Origin: Echinarachnius parma
Lineage: Eukaryota; Echinodermata; Echinoidea; Clypeasteroida; Echinarachniidae
Assembly: GCA_037951105.1 (NCBI GenBank)
Contig: JBAMJV010003952.1
Location: forward strand, 19,662 to 83,661
Reading direction: 5' to 3'
Length of the DNA stretch: 64,000 bases
Part shown: in pieces, positions 1 to 10,835 of the stretch
Numbering within the stretch: position 1 is the stretch's first letter
Layout: the number at the start of each line of letters is the position of its first letter
Translations under genes and position numbers: made by a program
Notes under the pieces: model-generated
What the model was told of the DNA's origin: nothing
The model's database searches: none
Seen by the model: only the letters and a program-made list of their open reading frames with translations

Positions 1-321
1 AAAGAGAAATTGTAATTGATCGTAAGTTACAATTAAATGTCAGAAAATTTGCGCATTTAGAATCAAATTTAGATCCGACTAAGGCCCCTGTTACACATGC
101 GTCGGCTTTTAAAGCCGGCCTCGGGCCGGTCTGACGCCTGCAATTTGAAGCCGCCTTGAGATCATTAAACCCCTGTTACACATGGCAGGACCCCTGTACA
201 TCTATTTACACGATTCACGTTGATCGGGCCTCATACCCATACGGCTCTGCTTATACCATATAAGTGTTGGCATCCGCGCGCCCTTTTGTCCCATATATTA
301 GGCAGATTATGCACAACATTC

Positions 322-1425
322 CAGGGGCGTCGATCCGGGGGGGGCAGGCCGGGGGCAGTCGCCCCCCCAATGGAAATATTGGGGGGGCGAACATATCGTT
401 TCGCCCCCCCCAATAATTCCGAAAATGAGGAAGAAAAAATCGAGTGATATAATGCCAAAGAAGGGAAAGACACATTTATCAATAATTAATCTTCAAAATA
501 GCTGTTTTTTAGTTTGAAAAGGACTGTAAATCTTTTTTTTTTGCCGCGCGCTTTGCGCGCATACAGTTTCTCACATTGCAAGTTTCATTTTGGTTGCGGG
601 AACTCACTTTTCGAAATGTGTTGGGCAGTGTAATTTCTCAAACGCACACCTCAAACGAAGTGTATTAAACCCTCATCTATAGCACACCGTCACAGAAAAG
701 AAAATGATCTGAAATAATATATCTTTCAGTCAATTCTGTCCATATGCGCTGAACGCAAATCAAATTGGAATATCATGTCCTCCCACATTTAAAAGTGGAG
801 GAGATTGTCCCCCTCTCTTTTTCATTATGTATGTTTGGTTCCATACTTATACACTTCGGTGTGCACCAAACGCACAATTTCACGCCCAAAAGTACAAAAG
901 CTCCCTACTGTGGGAGGGGGACACCCCCCTCCCACACCCTCCCCGCTCGGTCGCTTTGCATCCTCACACTATCCCCCTCCACTTTTGAGAAGTTGTTGAC
1001 GCCCTTGCTTAGTTTCATGGGAGCTCAATGCCCTATACTCTATAGATGGCTCTATAGTATACAGGATCACGTGGATCCGTCTCATGCAAGGCTCAATCTT
1101 TTTTTCGATATGCCCTTTAAAAATACGCTACGAGTAGGTTGACTTCACTATTTTATACAATTTTAACACACATGATAGGAGTTGCAAATGTCTGATATCT
1201 AAAAGCTTCCGGGGGCTCCGCCCCCTGGACCCCCATTATTGTCCCCAAATGTGGGTGCCCCTTGACTCAACAAAGTCAGGTCTTCGAGCCATCAAGACAC
1301 TTTCAATTAGCGCATAATAACACTTTCGGGCATGCCAATGTGCGGCTTTTAGCTCTCTCAGTGGTCACTCTGGAAATGTTTTCAAATTTCGCCCCCCCAA
1401 TCGCAAAAACGGATCGACGCCCCTG
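322..1425. mobile_element. Non-autonomous hAT-like transposon, 1,104 bp
   Basis: The two ends are a perfect 16-bp inverted repeat, CAGGGGCGTCGATCCG at 322-337 and its reverse complement at 1410-1425. Directly outside both ends is the same 8-bp word CAACATTC (314-321 and 1426-1433), a perfect target-site duplication. An 8-bp duplication with termini starting CAG and containing GGCGT is typical of hAT elements. No transposase-like frame is present inside, so it would depend on a partner in trans. Confidence 0.85.
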
Positions 1426-1528
1426 CAACATTCACCCTGAAAAGCGACCTAGCTACTTCCTTATTGCACACAGTACGCGTGCGCTGCAAGCGCATTTGCA
1501 TATATAAAAGCCGGCCAGAATCCAACTT

Positions 1529-1709
1529 ACCCCTGTTACACATACCGATTGCTGGACTGAGGCCGGCTTCAAAAGTTCAAACCACATCCAGAGGTGGACA
1601 GAAATGGAGCCGGCCTCAGGCTGGCTTTTCAAAATTGACCCGTTACACATACATGGAGCCGCCTCCGGAGGCGGCCTTGGTCCACTTCAGAGGTATGTGT
1701 AACAGGGGT
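1529..1709. mobile_element. Foldback / MITE-like inverted repeat
   Basis: The ends ACCCCTGTTACACATACC (1529-1546) and its reverse complement (1692-1709) form an 18-bp terminal inverted repeat. The interior holds several GC-rich short palindromes with AAGCCGGC and GAGGCGGC cores. A related, less complete piece lies at about 86-200, where CCCCTGTTACACATG occurs twice. Confidence 0.6.
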
Positions 1710-2283
1710 CTTACAATCAATTGTATCTCTTTCTTTAACGGGGCCCTGATGTAAAAAAAACAAGGTAATATAGCACATCCTTGCTCTTTATTTTCTTTTG
1801 AATTTTTACCTCGATATAACACTTTTAAAATTATATCCCAAAGTCCTTGTAAAAGAGGTTCCATTGACATTGTATACTTAGAGTGACAACAAGTCGTGTG
1901 ACCACATGAATCCATTGACATTATCTCATTCCAAACACATGACACTTCATAATTATGCATTAATATTACAAAGTCTTTTATTAATATTCATAGTAACAAA
2001 AAATGTTTCTATATAGTTATCCAATTATCCAAGAAAAAAAATTGCACGTGACAAACTAATAGTTAATTTGTGCCATAGAGAGAAGGTTATTCAAATGTGT
2101 AATTCCCTAGCTGCAATGTACTTTTCTGTTAGAGAAAGCTCTAAAATCACATGGCTCTTAATTTATCAAACCTAGCGCACTATCAAATTCTAGATAGATT
2201 TGATTAAGTTAAAATTGTCTGTGCAAACAGAATGATAGAATGAATTAAATGTTTTTTGCCATAAAACTTTTTGTGTTTTGCAG

Positions 2284-2451
2284 AGTTCTGTTTGCAAGCT
2301 CTGTTCTAAACCTTGCTGAGTTAGTTGCCCTGCGACCTGAACTGCATCGTGCGAAAAAAGTCTTGTACTTCCACGAAAACCAACTCGTCTATCCAGTCCG
2401 AAAGCAACAGGATCGTGACTTTCAGTACGGATACAACCAAATATTGTCATG
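2284..2451 (+). CDS. GTDC1: GTDC1 exon (DUF3524 core)
   Basis: The exon begins after a TTTTGCAG acceptor with the last base of a split codon. It encodes [20 protein letters not shown], then [17 protein letters not shown] and [11 protein letters not shown], the most conserved stretch of the N-terminal part of the family. It ends with TG before GTTAGT; the next exon supplies T to complete a Cys codon. Confidence 0.95.
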
Positions 2452-5400
2452 GTTAGTATATTTGTGACCTAGCTTACACCACAATGGGAACAAGAATGAT
2501 TGAGCTGATTTTCACATGACATTAAAAAAGGGATAGTTGAGTTTTGCTAGAGAGGGCGCTACACAAAATAATTTTTCTGTAAGATAATGAAAAACTGAGT
2601 GTCACATTTGAAAGAGCATACAATTTTAATGACAGAATAAACTTTATTTGATCAAAATCGGTTCAGAAATAACTGAAATATCCATAAACATTTAGTAACC
2701 ATTTGTAATAATTGTTGGGCCCACATTTATTCGATAATTTTGAACCAGCCGTTAAATTTGTTAAAAAATGCTTCCTCTTTTAAAAAATGTACAAAAGAGG
2801 TTTTTAAATAGTTGTTGATTATCTCTCTATCTAATCACTATTTCAACAAAACATTTCATGCACAATATTCTATTTAAAATGGTTTAAACCATTTTGTCAT
2901 ATTTGGACTAGAAGCAAACCCTCTCAACATAAGCTCTAAAGATTTTCAACATGGCTGAAGCAATTTTATAATAAAGGAGAAACAGGCTATTTAAAAGATC
3001 AGCATCTATTCAAGTGCATGTAATCTGGTCAGTTTTATTCAGTGAAAAGTCATGATTTCAGTCAACATGTTTTCTGAAGCTTAAAGGGAAAGTTGAGTTT
3101 TGGTAGAGAGGGCGCTAGACTACTTAATTGGTTTGTGAGGTAATGACAAACTGAGTGTAAAATTTGAAAGAGCATAATATTTAAACAATAAAATCATCTT
3201 TGTTTGATCAAAATCGGTTCAGAAACGGCTGAAATATCCATAAATATAACAATTTATAATAAACCCGAGGCCCCGGGTTTATTGCAGAGTTCTGCCCACT
3301 CAACTCAACTATCCAGCCTGCCCACAGAACTCAACTATCCAGCCTTTAAAAATTCAAAATATGGCTTCCTCTTTTCAAAAAGTTACAAAATAGGTATTTA
3401 AATAGTTGTTGGTTATTTCTCTATCTAATCACTATTTCAACAAAGCATCACATGCACAATATTTTATTCAAAATGGTTGAAACCGATGAGTGTTTAGAGA
3501 GCGCCCTCTTACGTTTTAACGGCTCTTTTTGAATGATAACATGATCTTTACTACGTCATTTGTAATTTTGTGTTCCTTTCTAGTTATAACTATTATTTTG
3601 TAATGTAATGATGCAGGTTTGGGTTACTAAAATTCAGTTTCACTAAAACTGTACTTTCCTTACCAGAACTCAACTATCCCTTTAAAGATGAAGATACCCT
3701 CATTCAGGAAATACTAAAATACGGAAACTCATATTTCTAAGAGACTTTGACTATTTCAGGTAACAGAGAAACTACTACCGCGACATGACCATGGGCGTCA
3801 ATCATTACCTAATACATATTGTTCAGCGGAGCATGAATTAATAGATCATCCCCCCCCCCCCCCCCCCGAGCTATAGACCTAAATTACAGATCGACGCCCA
3901 TGACGGTCATTTCGTGGTGTAAGGTCACATTTTCTGTCTTTCAAGTAAATCTAATGCTAATTTCAGTTAGACTGATGTGATTGGACTGATTTGGGGGCAT
4001 GCAAAGTATTGGGAGCCACAACATAATATTTTTTTTGGTCAAATTATTGATGGGGGGAGGGGTATGTGTTTTGCACCATTATGGGAGAATGTTTTGCTTT
4101 GATATTTATGAAATTAATATATATCCAGAGATACCATTGACTTGTCTAATTCATGCACCTTATTTTTATTGAAATTCATTTCTTTATTTCTTCTCTCGTT
4201 TTCAGTCTCGTAGCAGACACCATAGTGTTCAACTCCAGCTACAACCAGGAGAGTTTCTTGACCTCTGTGGATTCGTTCCTCAAGCTCATGCCGGACAGAC
4301 CGCGGAATCTCGCAGCGACGATCCGGCCAAAGTGCCAGGTGGTCTACTTCCCTATTGACTTTCCGCCCCCACCATCTCATCCATCATCTCTCGATACAAA
4401 ACCAGAGACTCAGACAACTCACGATGGTGGTGTTCATCCTCTTAGTCGGTCAGAAGAGAGAGTTTTAAATGAAATGGAGGATGTTGATGAAGAATTAGTT
4501 GGTTCTCTTGGATGTTCGAAACGGAAAGAAGTAGATCCAGAGGCTGATGAAATACCAGGTCCTCATAGGGCTTCTGGAGGGCAAGATTTATATGGAAATC
4601 ATTTGGATGAGAAAGACGAAGATGACGGTCATTTGGGAGAAAAAGATGAAGATGACAGTCATTTGGAAGAGAAAGACGAAGATGACGGTCATTTGGAAGA
4701 AAAAGATGAAGATGATAGTCATTTGGAAGAGAAAGACGAAGATGACGGTCAATTGAAAGAAAAAGATGAAGATGACAGTCATTTGAAAGTGAAAGATGAA
4801 GATGAAAGTCATTTGGAAGAAAAATACGAAGATGAAAGTCATTTGGAAGACAAAGAAGAAGATGACAGTCGTTTGAAAGTAAAAGATGAAGATAAAAGTC
4901 ATTTGGAAGACAAAGATGAAGATGGCAGTCATTTGGAAGAGAAAGATGACGATGAAAGTCATTTGAAAGACAAAGATGAAGATGACGGTCACTTGAAAGA
5001 AAAAGATGAAGATGAAAGTCACTTGGAAGAGAAAGACGAAGATGACGGTCATTTGAAAGTAAAAGATGAAGATAAAAGTCATTTGGAAGACAAAGATGAA
5101 GATGATGGTTATTTGGAAGACAAAGATCAGGACAAAAGGGAGAGGACTAATGATGAGACATTGCCAAATGACAGTGTGTTAAATCCACCGTGTGACAAAG
5201 CTGAGCTTGTCACACAGTTACCTAGGGAACGCTTTGAGAGATGCGCAGATTCTAACAAGGAGGACATTTTAAAAGGCCATTCTGTGGAGCTATCTTCCGT
5301 CCAAGGAGAGCTCTGTACAAAGTTGCATGGAGAACGCAGTTTGGGATGTGCCCATGCAGGTTCAAATACGGAGACATTATTAGATGACCGTGTGTCACAG

Positions 5401-8400
5401 CTATCTTCCGACAAAGCCGAGATGGCTACGAAGTCATGTACAGAACTCCCTGGAAGATGCTCAGATTCATTCTGTGCTCCTTGTTCCAATACAATCGATG
5501 CTGATGTTTTTTGCAGAGACAGAGATGGTTCTACAATTGGAACGCAGAATGGGGATGGAGTGGACTCGATTCTTTCTGCTTGCCAGCCGAGGAGGCCTCT
5601 TCACATATTATGGCCACATAGATGGTAAGTATGATGATGATGATGATGATGGTGATGATGATCATGGTGGTGGTGGTGGTGGTGGTGGTGGTGATGTAAG
5701 TGATGTTGGTGGTGGTGGTGGTGATGTTGGTAGTTGATAGGTGGTAGGTGATAATAATGATCATAGGGATAAGGATCATCATAATAATTGTAATCATTGA
5801 AAGCATGTACTGTATTGTTATTCTGAGTAGATTTGTACCCCGGCAAGGAGATCGATCGAAGAATGTAATATTGTTGTTTATCATTATTTCCTTAAAAATG
5901 TGTCCCACAAAATATACTTTATATCATTCCATCATGTATAGTAACTTTCATTTTCAGTTTGTTTAAATTCTCTTCTAAAGGAGCAAGATACAAACTGTGG
6001 ACAGATTTTGCAATGTATATTGCCCCAACTTCATGCTTTAATATAATCTAAGCTGTGTTACGTATACAGCAAGACAAATAATGTGCATCCTTGAAGGTGC
6101 ATCCTGCAGACGGTTCACTTCCTACTTGTGTAATCTCTGGTGGATGTATATATGTGTTTGCTTTCAATTTGTTACTGTACCACAATATGTAGTTTAATTT
6201 GCTAGCTTTAATAGATTTTTAGAATAAGATCATTATTTGTAAGAATTGCAAATAATAAAAGTGCCTAGTGATCAATTTTATATTAGGTGCGATAGAATTT
6301 GAGCATACTATTATTAGTATTTTGTTTCTTTTATCTTTTGATATACAGGGAGCATGATAAGAACCCGGAGCAATTCTTTGCAATCTTGTTCCAACTTCAA
6401 GAAGCGGGCTTTGACTTCATTGTATCTGTACTTGGAGAAAATTACCAAGAAATTCCAGGTTCGTATCTTGTTCTACAACGGATGGTCCTTTCTTCAAGCT
6501 TTAGCTTTGCGGGCTTCCCATATTTCAAATTGTATTGATCATTATACGATATTACTCCATCATATCTATGTAACAATGTGATATTTAATTTGTGATATTA
6601 ATTTTGCACTTTTTTATATTATTTTTTGGAAATAAAATTGAAATTGAAAAATTGAAAATTTAAAGATAATCTTGAACACTCATAATTGATTCAGACAATC
6701 TCTCTGATGTTTGTGTTGCAAAATAAATTAAATTTGCAAGCCTCTTTATTTATTATTTATCAATTTCAGCTATTTTCTCTGAGGCCAGGGCTAGGTTGCA
6801 GGATCACATAGTCAACTGGGGTTATTTGCCTGGAAAAAGAGACTACTACCTAGTCTTGTCTCAAGCAGATGTGGTGGTCTCCACAGCGATTCATGAATTC
6901 TTCGGAGTAGCTATGTAAGTATTTCTCAGAGTCAAAGCTATGGGGTGAGGTAGAGGGAGAGGGTGTGGGTGGGGGGGGGGGGGGGGGGGGAGCAACGTTG
7001 ATCTTACCAGCAATTTGACATCACATTACAGCATGTGACTGATTGGTTGAATGTTCCCAAATTTTTATCTGCATCACGTATGATCTGCTCAGACCTGCAA
7101 GATGTTATGCGTAACTCGATTTGACCAGAAATGGACTTTACTCCCTTCTCAATCTCGCCTGACGATATACAGTGGAACCCCTTTCCCTGCTATTATGATG
7201 TACCTGACATAGCAAGGTTATTTCACAGGTCCAGGTTATATGTGTTTTACTATTTTTAAGTCATGATACAACAAGATATTCAATATAACGAGGTTAATTC
7301 AATGGGCCTAAGTTGCTTGTTAAAGGTTTCACTGTACGTACGATATAAACAGCTAACTCCTTAAGTTTTTATCCGTATTCTCATTGCAGGTTAGAAGCCG
7401 TGCATTATGGATGTTACCCCTTGTGTCCAGACCGGCTGGTGTATCCTGAAATCTTTGCAGGTGAGGTCTTTCTTCTGAAACAATAATGATCACAAATACA
7501 GTCTTGGAGGCCACCTGTCTATAGCAGTTATGATCCCATGCAGTGTAAAGCAATGTTTTGAAAACCTTTCTGTAGAGGTTATCTGTCTACCGTCGCCACT
7601 TTTTTGTTTCCCATAGACGGTGAGGTCTTTCTTCCTGAACAATAATGATCACAAATACAGTCAAAACTGTCTAAGAGGCCACCTGGCTATAGCAGTCAAC
7701 CTGCCACTAGTGGCCACCAAAAATGATCTCCTGCAGAGTAAAGCAATGTTTTGAAAACCTGTCTGTAGAGGTTATCTGTCTACCGTCGCCATTTTTTTGT
7801 TTCCCATGGACGGTGAGGTTTTTCTTCCTGAACAATAATGACCACAAATGCAGTAAAAACTCTGTGAATAGCAACCGCCTGTCTAGAGCAGCCAACCTGC
7901 GAATAGGATACACCAAAAGTGATCTCCTGCAGAGAAAAGTACTACCTAATGTGTGTTCACTGTGCGGAGACAGCATGCATACACATTACCGTTGTCAAGG
8001 GTCAATGGTCGCTGCTTTGAAACGGTCATGGCCGATCCTTGTGTTATCCAATGACGAGGGCCCGGAGAAAGATTCTTAATGACCCTTCAAGAAGGGCAAA
8101 TAATCTATTTTAATAAAAATTTCACAATGATGGGAGCACTCGGGAAGGGAATTATTCTCATTTTAAAGCCATCAAGAAGTGTTGTTTCCCATGGATTCAA
8201 TACCAAGCAAAAGATTTGCCCACATTTTTTTTTTTTTTAAAGAATCAATACAAAATACTTGACTTTATATTTAGTTCCTCCCCGTCTCTTTCTCACTTTT
8301 CTTTCTATCTTACCTATTCTCATTCCAGCCGAATACCTTTACAGAACTCCCGCTCAGCTCTCAAAAAAGTTGAAGAGATTTTGCCGCAATCCTGAGCTTC

Positions 8401-9379
8401 CAAGGAGTCACCATTTCCAGGTAGCAATCCTCCCACTGTTCGTCACAAAGAACAACACAGGGTTATATGTATTGGTACCGTTGTTCAATAAATAGTTGCA
8501 AAGTGTTGTGTTATTCATAAACAATGCAATTCACCAAAACTCACGCAACCAACAGGGCCGATGGTTCCATAAACGGCAAACGTCTGCAGGTGCGCCAATT
8601 CTATACACGTGTAGGCTACGTTTGGAGACAATAGAGGCACGGTAGATGCGTACATCCTAGATAATGGACTAGTCTTTGCCTGCAGACCCATGAACAATTA
8701 CTATTGTATAGTGTTGTGTTTTCAAATTATATAATTTGTCTGGAAACCAATTTTTCTGATTTTGTTGGTGGAATGGACTACTAAAACTATTACATTTCAT
8801 GAAATAAGAATATTATTTTTGGTTGGTGCATAGTTACCTTTAAGTATTTTTCAATGAGTTCATTGAATTGAAATGTTAGACAATTAAATTATGTTATAAT
8901 AATAACATGAACAAGTTTTAAAATGAGGGAAGATGAGGAAGAAAACTTTACCCGTTCAGGACTGGTCCGGAAGATATTCGGGCTTGGGTCTATGGAGAAT
9001 GCATGTTCTTGCAAAATCAATCCGTCCTAAACGGGTTAAATGTCTATGCCTAGTTAGGGTTAGCTGCACAAAAGTATTGTTTATATGCATAGTATTTATG
9101 CTAGGTATTAAGGAGATTCAGCAACTTAAATACAAGAATTCTATTCTTTGAGGGAAGAACTGCGAGGGTCTGCACATACATTCTGTGAATTGATGTCAGT
9201 GTATCTTTGGCTGGGATCCGTGCAGAATACAATATACATGTTTTGAAATGAAATGATCTTCTGATCATTATTTAAATGTTTCTCTCTTTCTTTTTATTTG
9301 TCTACAATAGGGAGACCTTTCGAAGTATAGCTGGGAAAACCTTGGAGAACGTTACCGGAGACTCTTCATGGTGGATTAG
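2284..9379 (+). CDS. GTDC1: tRNA-queuosine alpha-mannosyltransferase (GTDC1/QTMAN), 3' seven exons
   Basis: GTDC1, now called QTMAN, transfers mannose from GDP-mannose to queuosine in tRNA-Asp. Seven exons join in frame: 2284-2451, 4206-5624, 6349-6458, 6770-6914, 7390-7460, 8329-8420 and 9311-9379, with intron phases 2,2,2,1,2,1,0 and GT-AG borders. The product shows family landmarks: [12 protein letters not shown] and [16 protein letters not shown] (DUF3524 part), [37 protein letters not shown] (the E-x7-E motif of GT4 glycosyltransferases) and [15 protein letters not shown]. About 691 residues are visible without the N-terminus. The human protein is about 458 residues in total, so this one is much longer, owing to an acidic repeat in the second visible exon. 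The first 60-70 residues are missing from the window. Confidence 0.95.
2452..4205 (+). other. GTDC1 intron with MITE copies
   Basis: The 1.75-kb intron holds two copies of one inverted-repeat element (about 2528-2950, incomplete, and 3083-3682), a run of 17 C at about 3850-3867, and a short pair CATGGGCGTC (3788-3797) / GACGCCCATG (about 3893-3902) resembling hAT-like ends. No coding signal is visible. Confidence 0.7.
3083..3682. mobile_element. MITE family 1 (about 600 bp)
   Basis: The left end AAAGGGA(A)AGTTGAGTTTTGG is followed by AGAGAGGGCGCT. The right end reads CCAGAACTCAACTATCCCTTTA, its reverse complement with one or two changes, preceded by an AGAGCGCCCTCTT block that mirrors the left. 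A related incomplete copy starts at 2528. The same family sits in the B-Ta introns of the - strand gene (for example about 37015-37540, 46720-47250, 55635-56165). Confidence 0.7.
4206..5624 (+). CDS. GTDC1: GTDC1 large exon with acidic repeat insert
   Basis: After a TTTTCAG acceptor the exon completes [21 protein letters not shown] and reaches [14 protein letters not shown], all family-conserved. The conserved part resumes only at [12 protein letters not shown] at the end. Between them lie about 390 residues: a Ser/Glu-rich lead, 18 tandem 10-residue acidic units, then three looser repeats of about 37 residues with KAELVTQ / QGELCTK / KAEMATK. In vertebrates this loop is also variable and Ser-rich but much shorter. 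The frame is open throughout, so the expansion is tolerated in a single exon. Confidence 0.93.
4600..5139 (+). repeat. Coding minisatellite, 30 bp x 18
   Basis: The unit encodes [12 protein letters not shown] count 18 consecutive 10-residue units, from [10 protein letters not shown] to [10 protein letters not shown], without a break in frame. Units differ by point changes only (for example [20 protein letters not shown]). Lengths are exact multiples of 30 bp. Confidence 0.95.
5630..5760. repeat. GAT/GGT microsatellite in GTDC1 intron
   Basis: GATGAT and GGTGGT trinucleotide runs start just after the GTAAGT donor at 5625. They create spurious Asp/Gly- or His-rich frames on both strands. The rest of this intron (to 6348) is AT-rich, with no feature I can support. 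Confidence 0.9.
6349..6458 (+). CDS. GTDC1: GTDC1 exon (start of GT4-type domain)
   Basis: The exon starts after ATATACAG and completes the Trp of HRW, then encodes [20 protein letters not shown] followed by [16 protein letters not shown]. It ends in phase 1 before GTTCGT. Confidence 0.95.
6770..6914 (+). CDS. GTDC1: GTDC1 exon (acceptor-side GT4 motifs)
   Basis: The exon encodes [20 protein letters not shown], then [20 protein letters not shown] and HEFFGVA. It carries the first Glu of the E-x7-E motif and stops inside the Met codon (AT|GTAAGT). Confidence 0.95.
6960..7005. repeat. Poly-G tract in intron
   Basis: A G-rich run (GGGTGTGGGTGGG followed by about 20 G) lies 50 bases after the donor at 6915. 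Such a tract can form G-quadruplex structure in pre-mRNA, but nothing shows that it does here. Confidence 0.8.
7170..7334. mobile_element. pogo/Tigger-like MITE
   Basis: The ends CAGTGGAACC and GGTTTCACTG form imperfect inverted repeats flanked by TA on both sides (7168-7169, 7335-7336). TA duplication and CAGTGGAACC termini fit Tc1/mariner-pogo elements. Related copies with TATAACGAGGT interiors lie at 10292 (interrupted) and 10681-10835. Confidence 0.65.
7390..7460 (+). CDS. GTDC1: GTDC1 exon (E-x7-E second Glu)
   Basis: The exon completes Met and encodes [20 protein letters not shown] and IFA. It supplies the second Glu of E-x7-E and the conserved CYPLCP block, and ends in phase 1 before GTGAGG. 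Confidence 0.95.
7460..7990 (+). repeat. Three tandem ~160-195 bp repeats in GTDC1 intron
   Basis: Units begin GGTGAGGT(C/T)TTTCTTC at 7460, 7619 and 7812, each followed by CAATAATGA(T/C)CACAAAT and later TTTTGAAAACC and GAGGTTATCTGTCTACCGTCG. The first unit starts exactly at the splice donor of the exon ending at 7460, so donor-like GGTGAGG sites are copied downstream. Confidence 0.85.
8329..8420 (+). CDS. GTDC1: GTDC1 exon
   Basis: The exon begins after CATTCCAG, completes Ala and encodes [20 protein letters not shown] and [10 protein letters not shown], matching the family block (human: AEYLYSTPEQLSKRLQNFC). It ends in phase 0 before GTAGCA. Confidence 0.95.
9311..9379 (+). CDS. GTDC1: GTDC1 last coding exon
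   Basis: After CTACAATAG it encodes [20 protein letters not shown] and VD, then TAG. The family ends with a similar G-E/D-x-x-x-x-x-W block. The 3' untranslated region follows; I cannot fix its end. Confidence 0.92.
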   Translation, partial: GDLSKYSWENLGERYRRLFMVD

Positions 9380-10291
9380 CTTGGCTTGCCTTGCCTGCAA
9401 TAGCTTTGCTCAACTTTGCTTCTGAATGGTGCTGTCGGACGATTAGTTCCATCCATTTTTTGATCGGGTTCATCATTATCTTTTTGTATCGCATCAGCAC
9501 ACAACTTCTTGCCAATGGTGGACTTGTCGGTGGAATGTACTACTAAAACTATTACAATTCATTTATAAGAATATTTGTTTAGGGTGGTAGTTCCCTTTAA
9601 TTTTACGTTCTAGATCATTTGTGATTTATCCTCATTGCGGCTTCCACTTATAAATTATGGTTATCTGGTCAAGGGACAATTAGAAAAGCATGAAGTGTTA
9701 ACGTCATCTTGGAAGCACATGGCTGGTTTGCTTCATGGGGAGTTGAGGTTCTGCACAAGATACTTGTGTAAGTGTGGATCATACCACCGTCATAGCTACA
9801 TTGATGACTAATGTGTAAGTGTTGTGTGACTTCACACATTAGAACATTGTTTAATTTGTGTTTTTTGTAATAATTGTTCTGAAGGGTGTACTATACAAAT
9901 CTTGATGATTAGTGATAAATGGAAGTTATATTATTGTTTTTGGTGCAATAGATTCTGCTAGGATTAAAAGCTCAGGATTTTCTTTATATCATTTGATGAC
10001 ATAAATGGTACCCTGGGGTACCAATCGTATATCCGCCATTTTGTTTAATTATTTATTTATTTTTTAGGGCTGTACTGGGGTATAGCGTGCATACTTGCGC
10101 GCGCTACACTGCATGCACAACGCAATACAACGCGGAACCCCGGGGTACAACGGTACCCCGGGGTACCGCGTGTGTCATCATTTGTAGGCCTATCCATTGT
10201 ATTTTATTTTTTTTAACCCTTTGTTTTTTACATTAAAAGATTGATTAATTAACAAAGAACCTTCCAAAGACTCCCAGAGTAGTTCATTGTA

Positions 10292-10835
10292 CAGTGGAAC
10301 CTCTTTATAACGAGCTCTGTTGGTACGAGGTACTTAATATAGCGAGGTCAAATCACAGGGCCCATATTCATAAAAGCCTGCTAGCTTAGTTCCTTGTCAA
10401 GTCTATTTTGGAAGACGTGGCTAAGATTTTAACACAAGATCTGTTAGTTGCTAACTAGGGTTATAACTTAGTGGGTACCTACAGCTTAATAAAGCTGACC
10501 CTAGTTGGGGACTAAGAAAACTGTCTGGTGCTCAATGAAATACGCTTGGCAAGGAACACAGCTAGCAGGGTTTTATGAATATGGGGCCTGGTCTTTGAAG
10601 TCTAACGCATCTTTTGAGACTGTATCAGTAATTCGGTATACCTGATCATCGCAACTTCAATGTCACCAAAAATGCTGCCTCAGTGCCGTAAAACCTCTTT
10701 ATAACAATCTCTGTTATAACGAGGTAATGTCACAGGTCCAGATTCCATGTATTTGATTGTTTTTTTAAGGCCTGGTGCAACAAGATATCTGTTTAAGGAG
10801 GTAAATTTAGTGCTTGTTATAATTATTTTTAACTG
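10292..10835. mobile_element. pogo-like MITEs with a nested inverted-repeat element
   Basis: CAGTGGAACCTCTTTATAACG starts a pogo-like copy at 10292. It is interrupted at about 10360 by another element with 28-bp inverted ends (GGCCCATATTCATAAAA... and its complement ending at 10588). A separate pogo-like copy runs from 10681 to about 10835 (TAAAACCTCTTTATAACA at the left, AACTGTA at the right). Confidence 0.6.

Larger units (their letters stand above)
1..2283. other. Region upstream of first visible GTDC1 exon, no gene supported
   Basis: This stretch is intron or upstream sequence of the + strand gene. It contains GC-rich foldback pieces around 86-200 and 1529-1709 and a hAT-like element at 322-1425, listed separately. 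From about 1740 to 2283 I see only AT-rich sequence and the polypyrimidine/AG acceptor of the exon at 2284. I looked for the expected N-terminal start of GTDC1 and found nothing resembling it, so that exon is probably left of the window. Short open frames here lack any recognisable protein pattern. Confidence 0.6.

Noticed and set aside
765..1142. 125-residue + frame inside the hAT-like element
   Set aside because: No transposase or other family pattern, low-complexity Pro/Leu/Ser content, and it starts and ends within non-autonomous element sequence.
4588..5082. 164-residue - strand frame rich in Phe/Ile/Met (repeating MTFIFIF)
   Set aside because: It is the reverse reading of the acidic minisatellite in GTDC1 and has no independent support.
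5531..5908. His-, Thr- or Asp/Gly-rich frames on both strands
   Set aside because: They come from the GAT/GGT microsatellite just after a splice donor.
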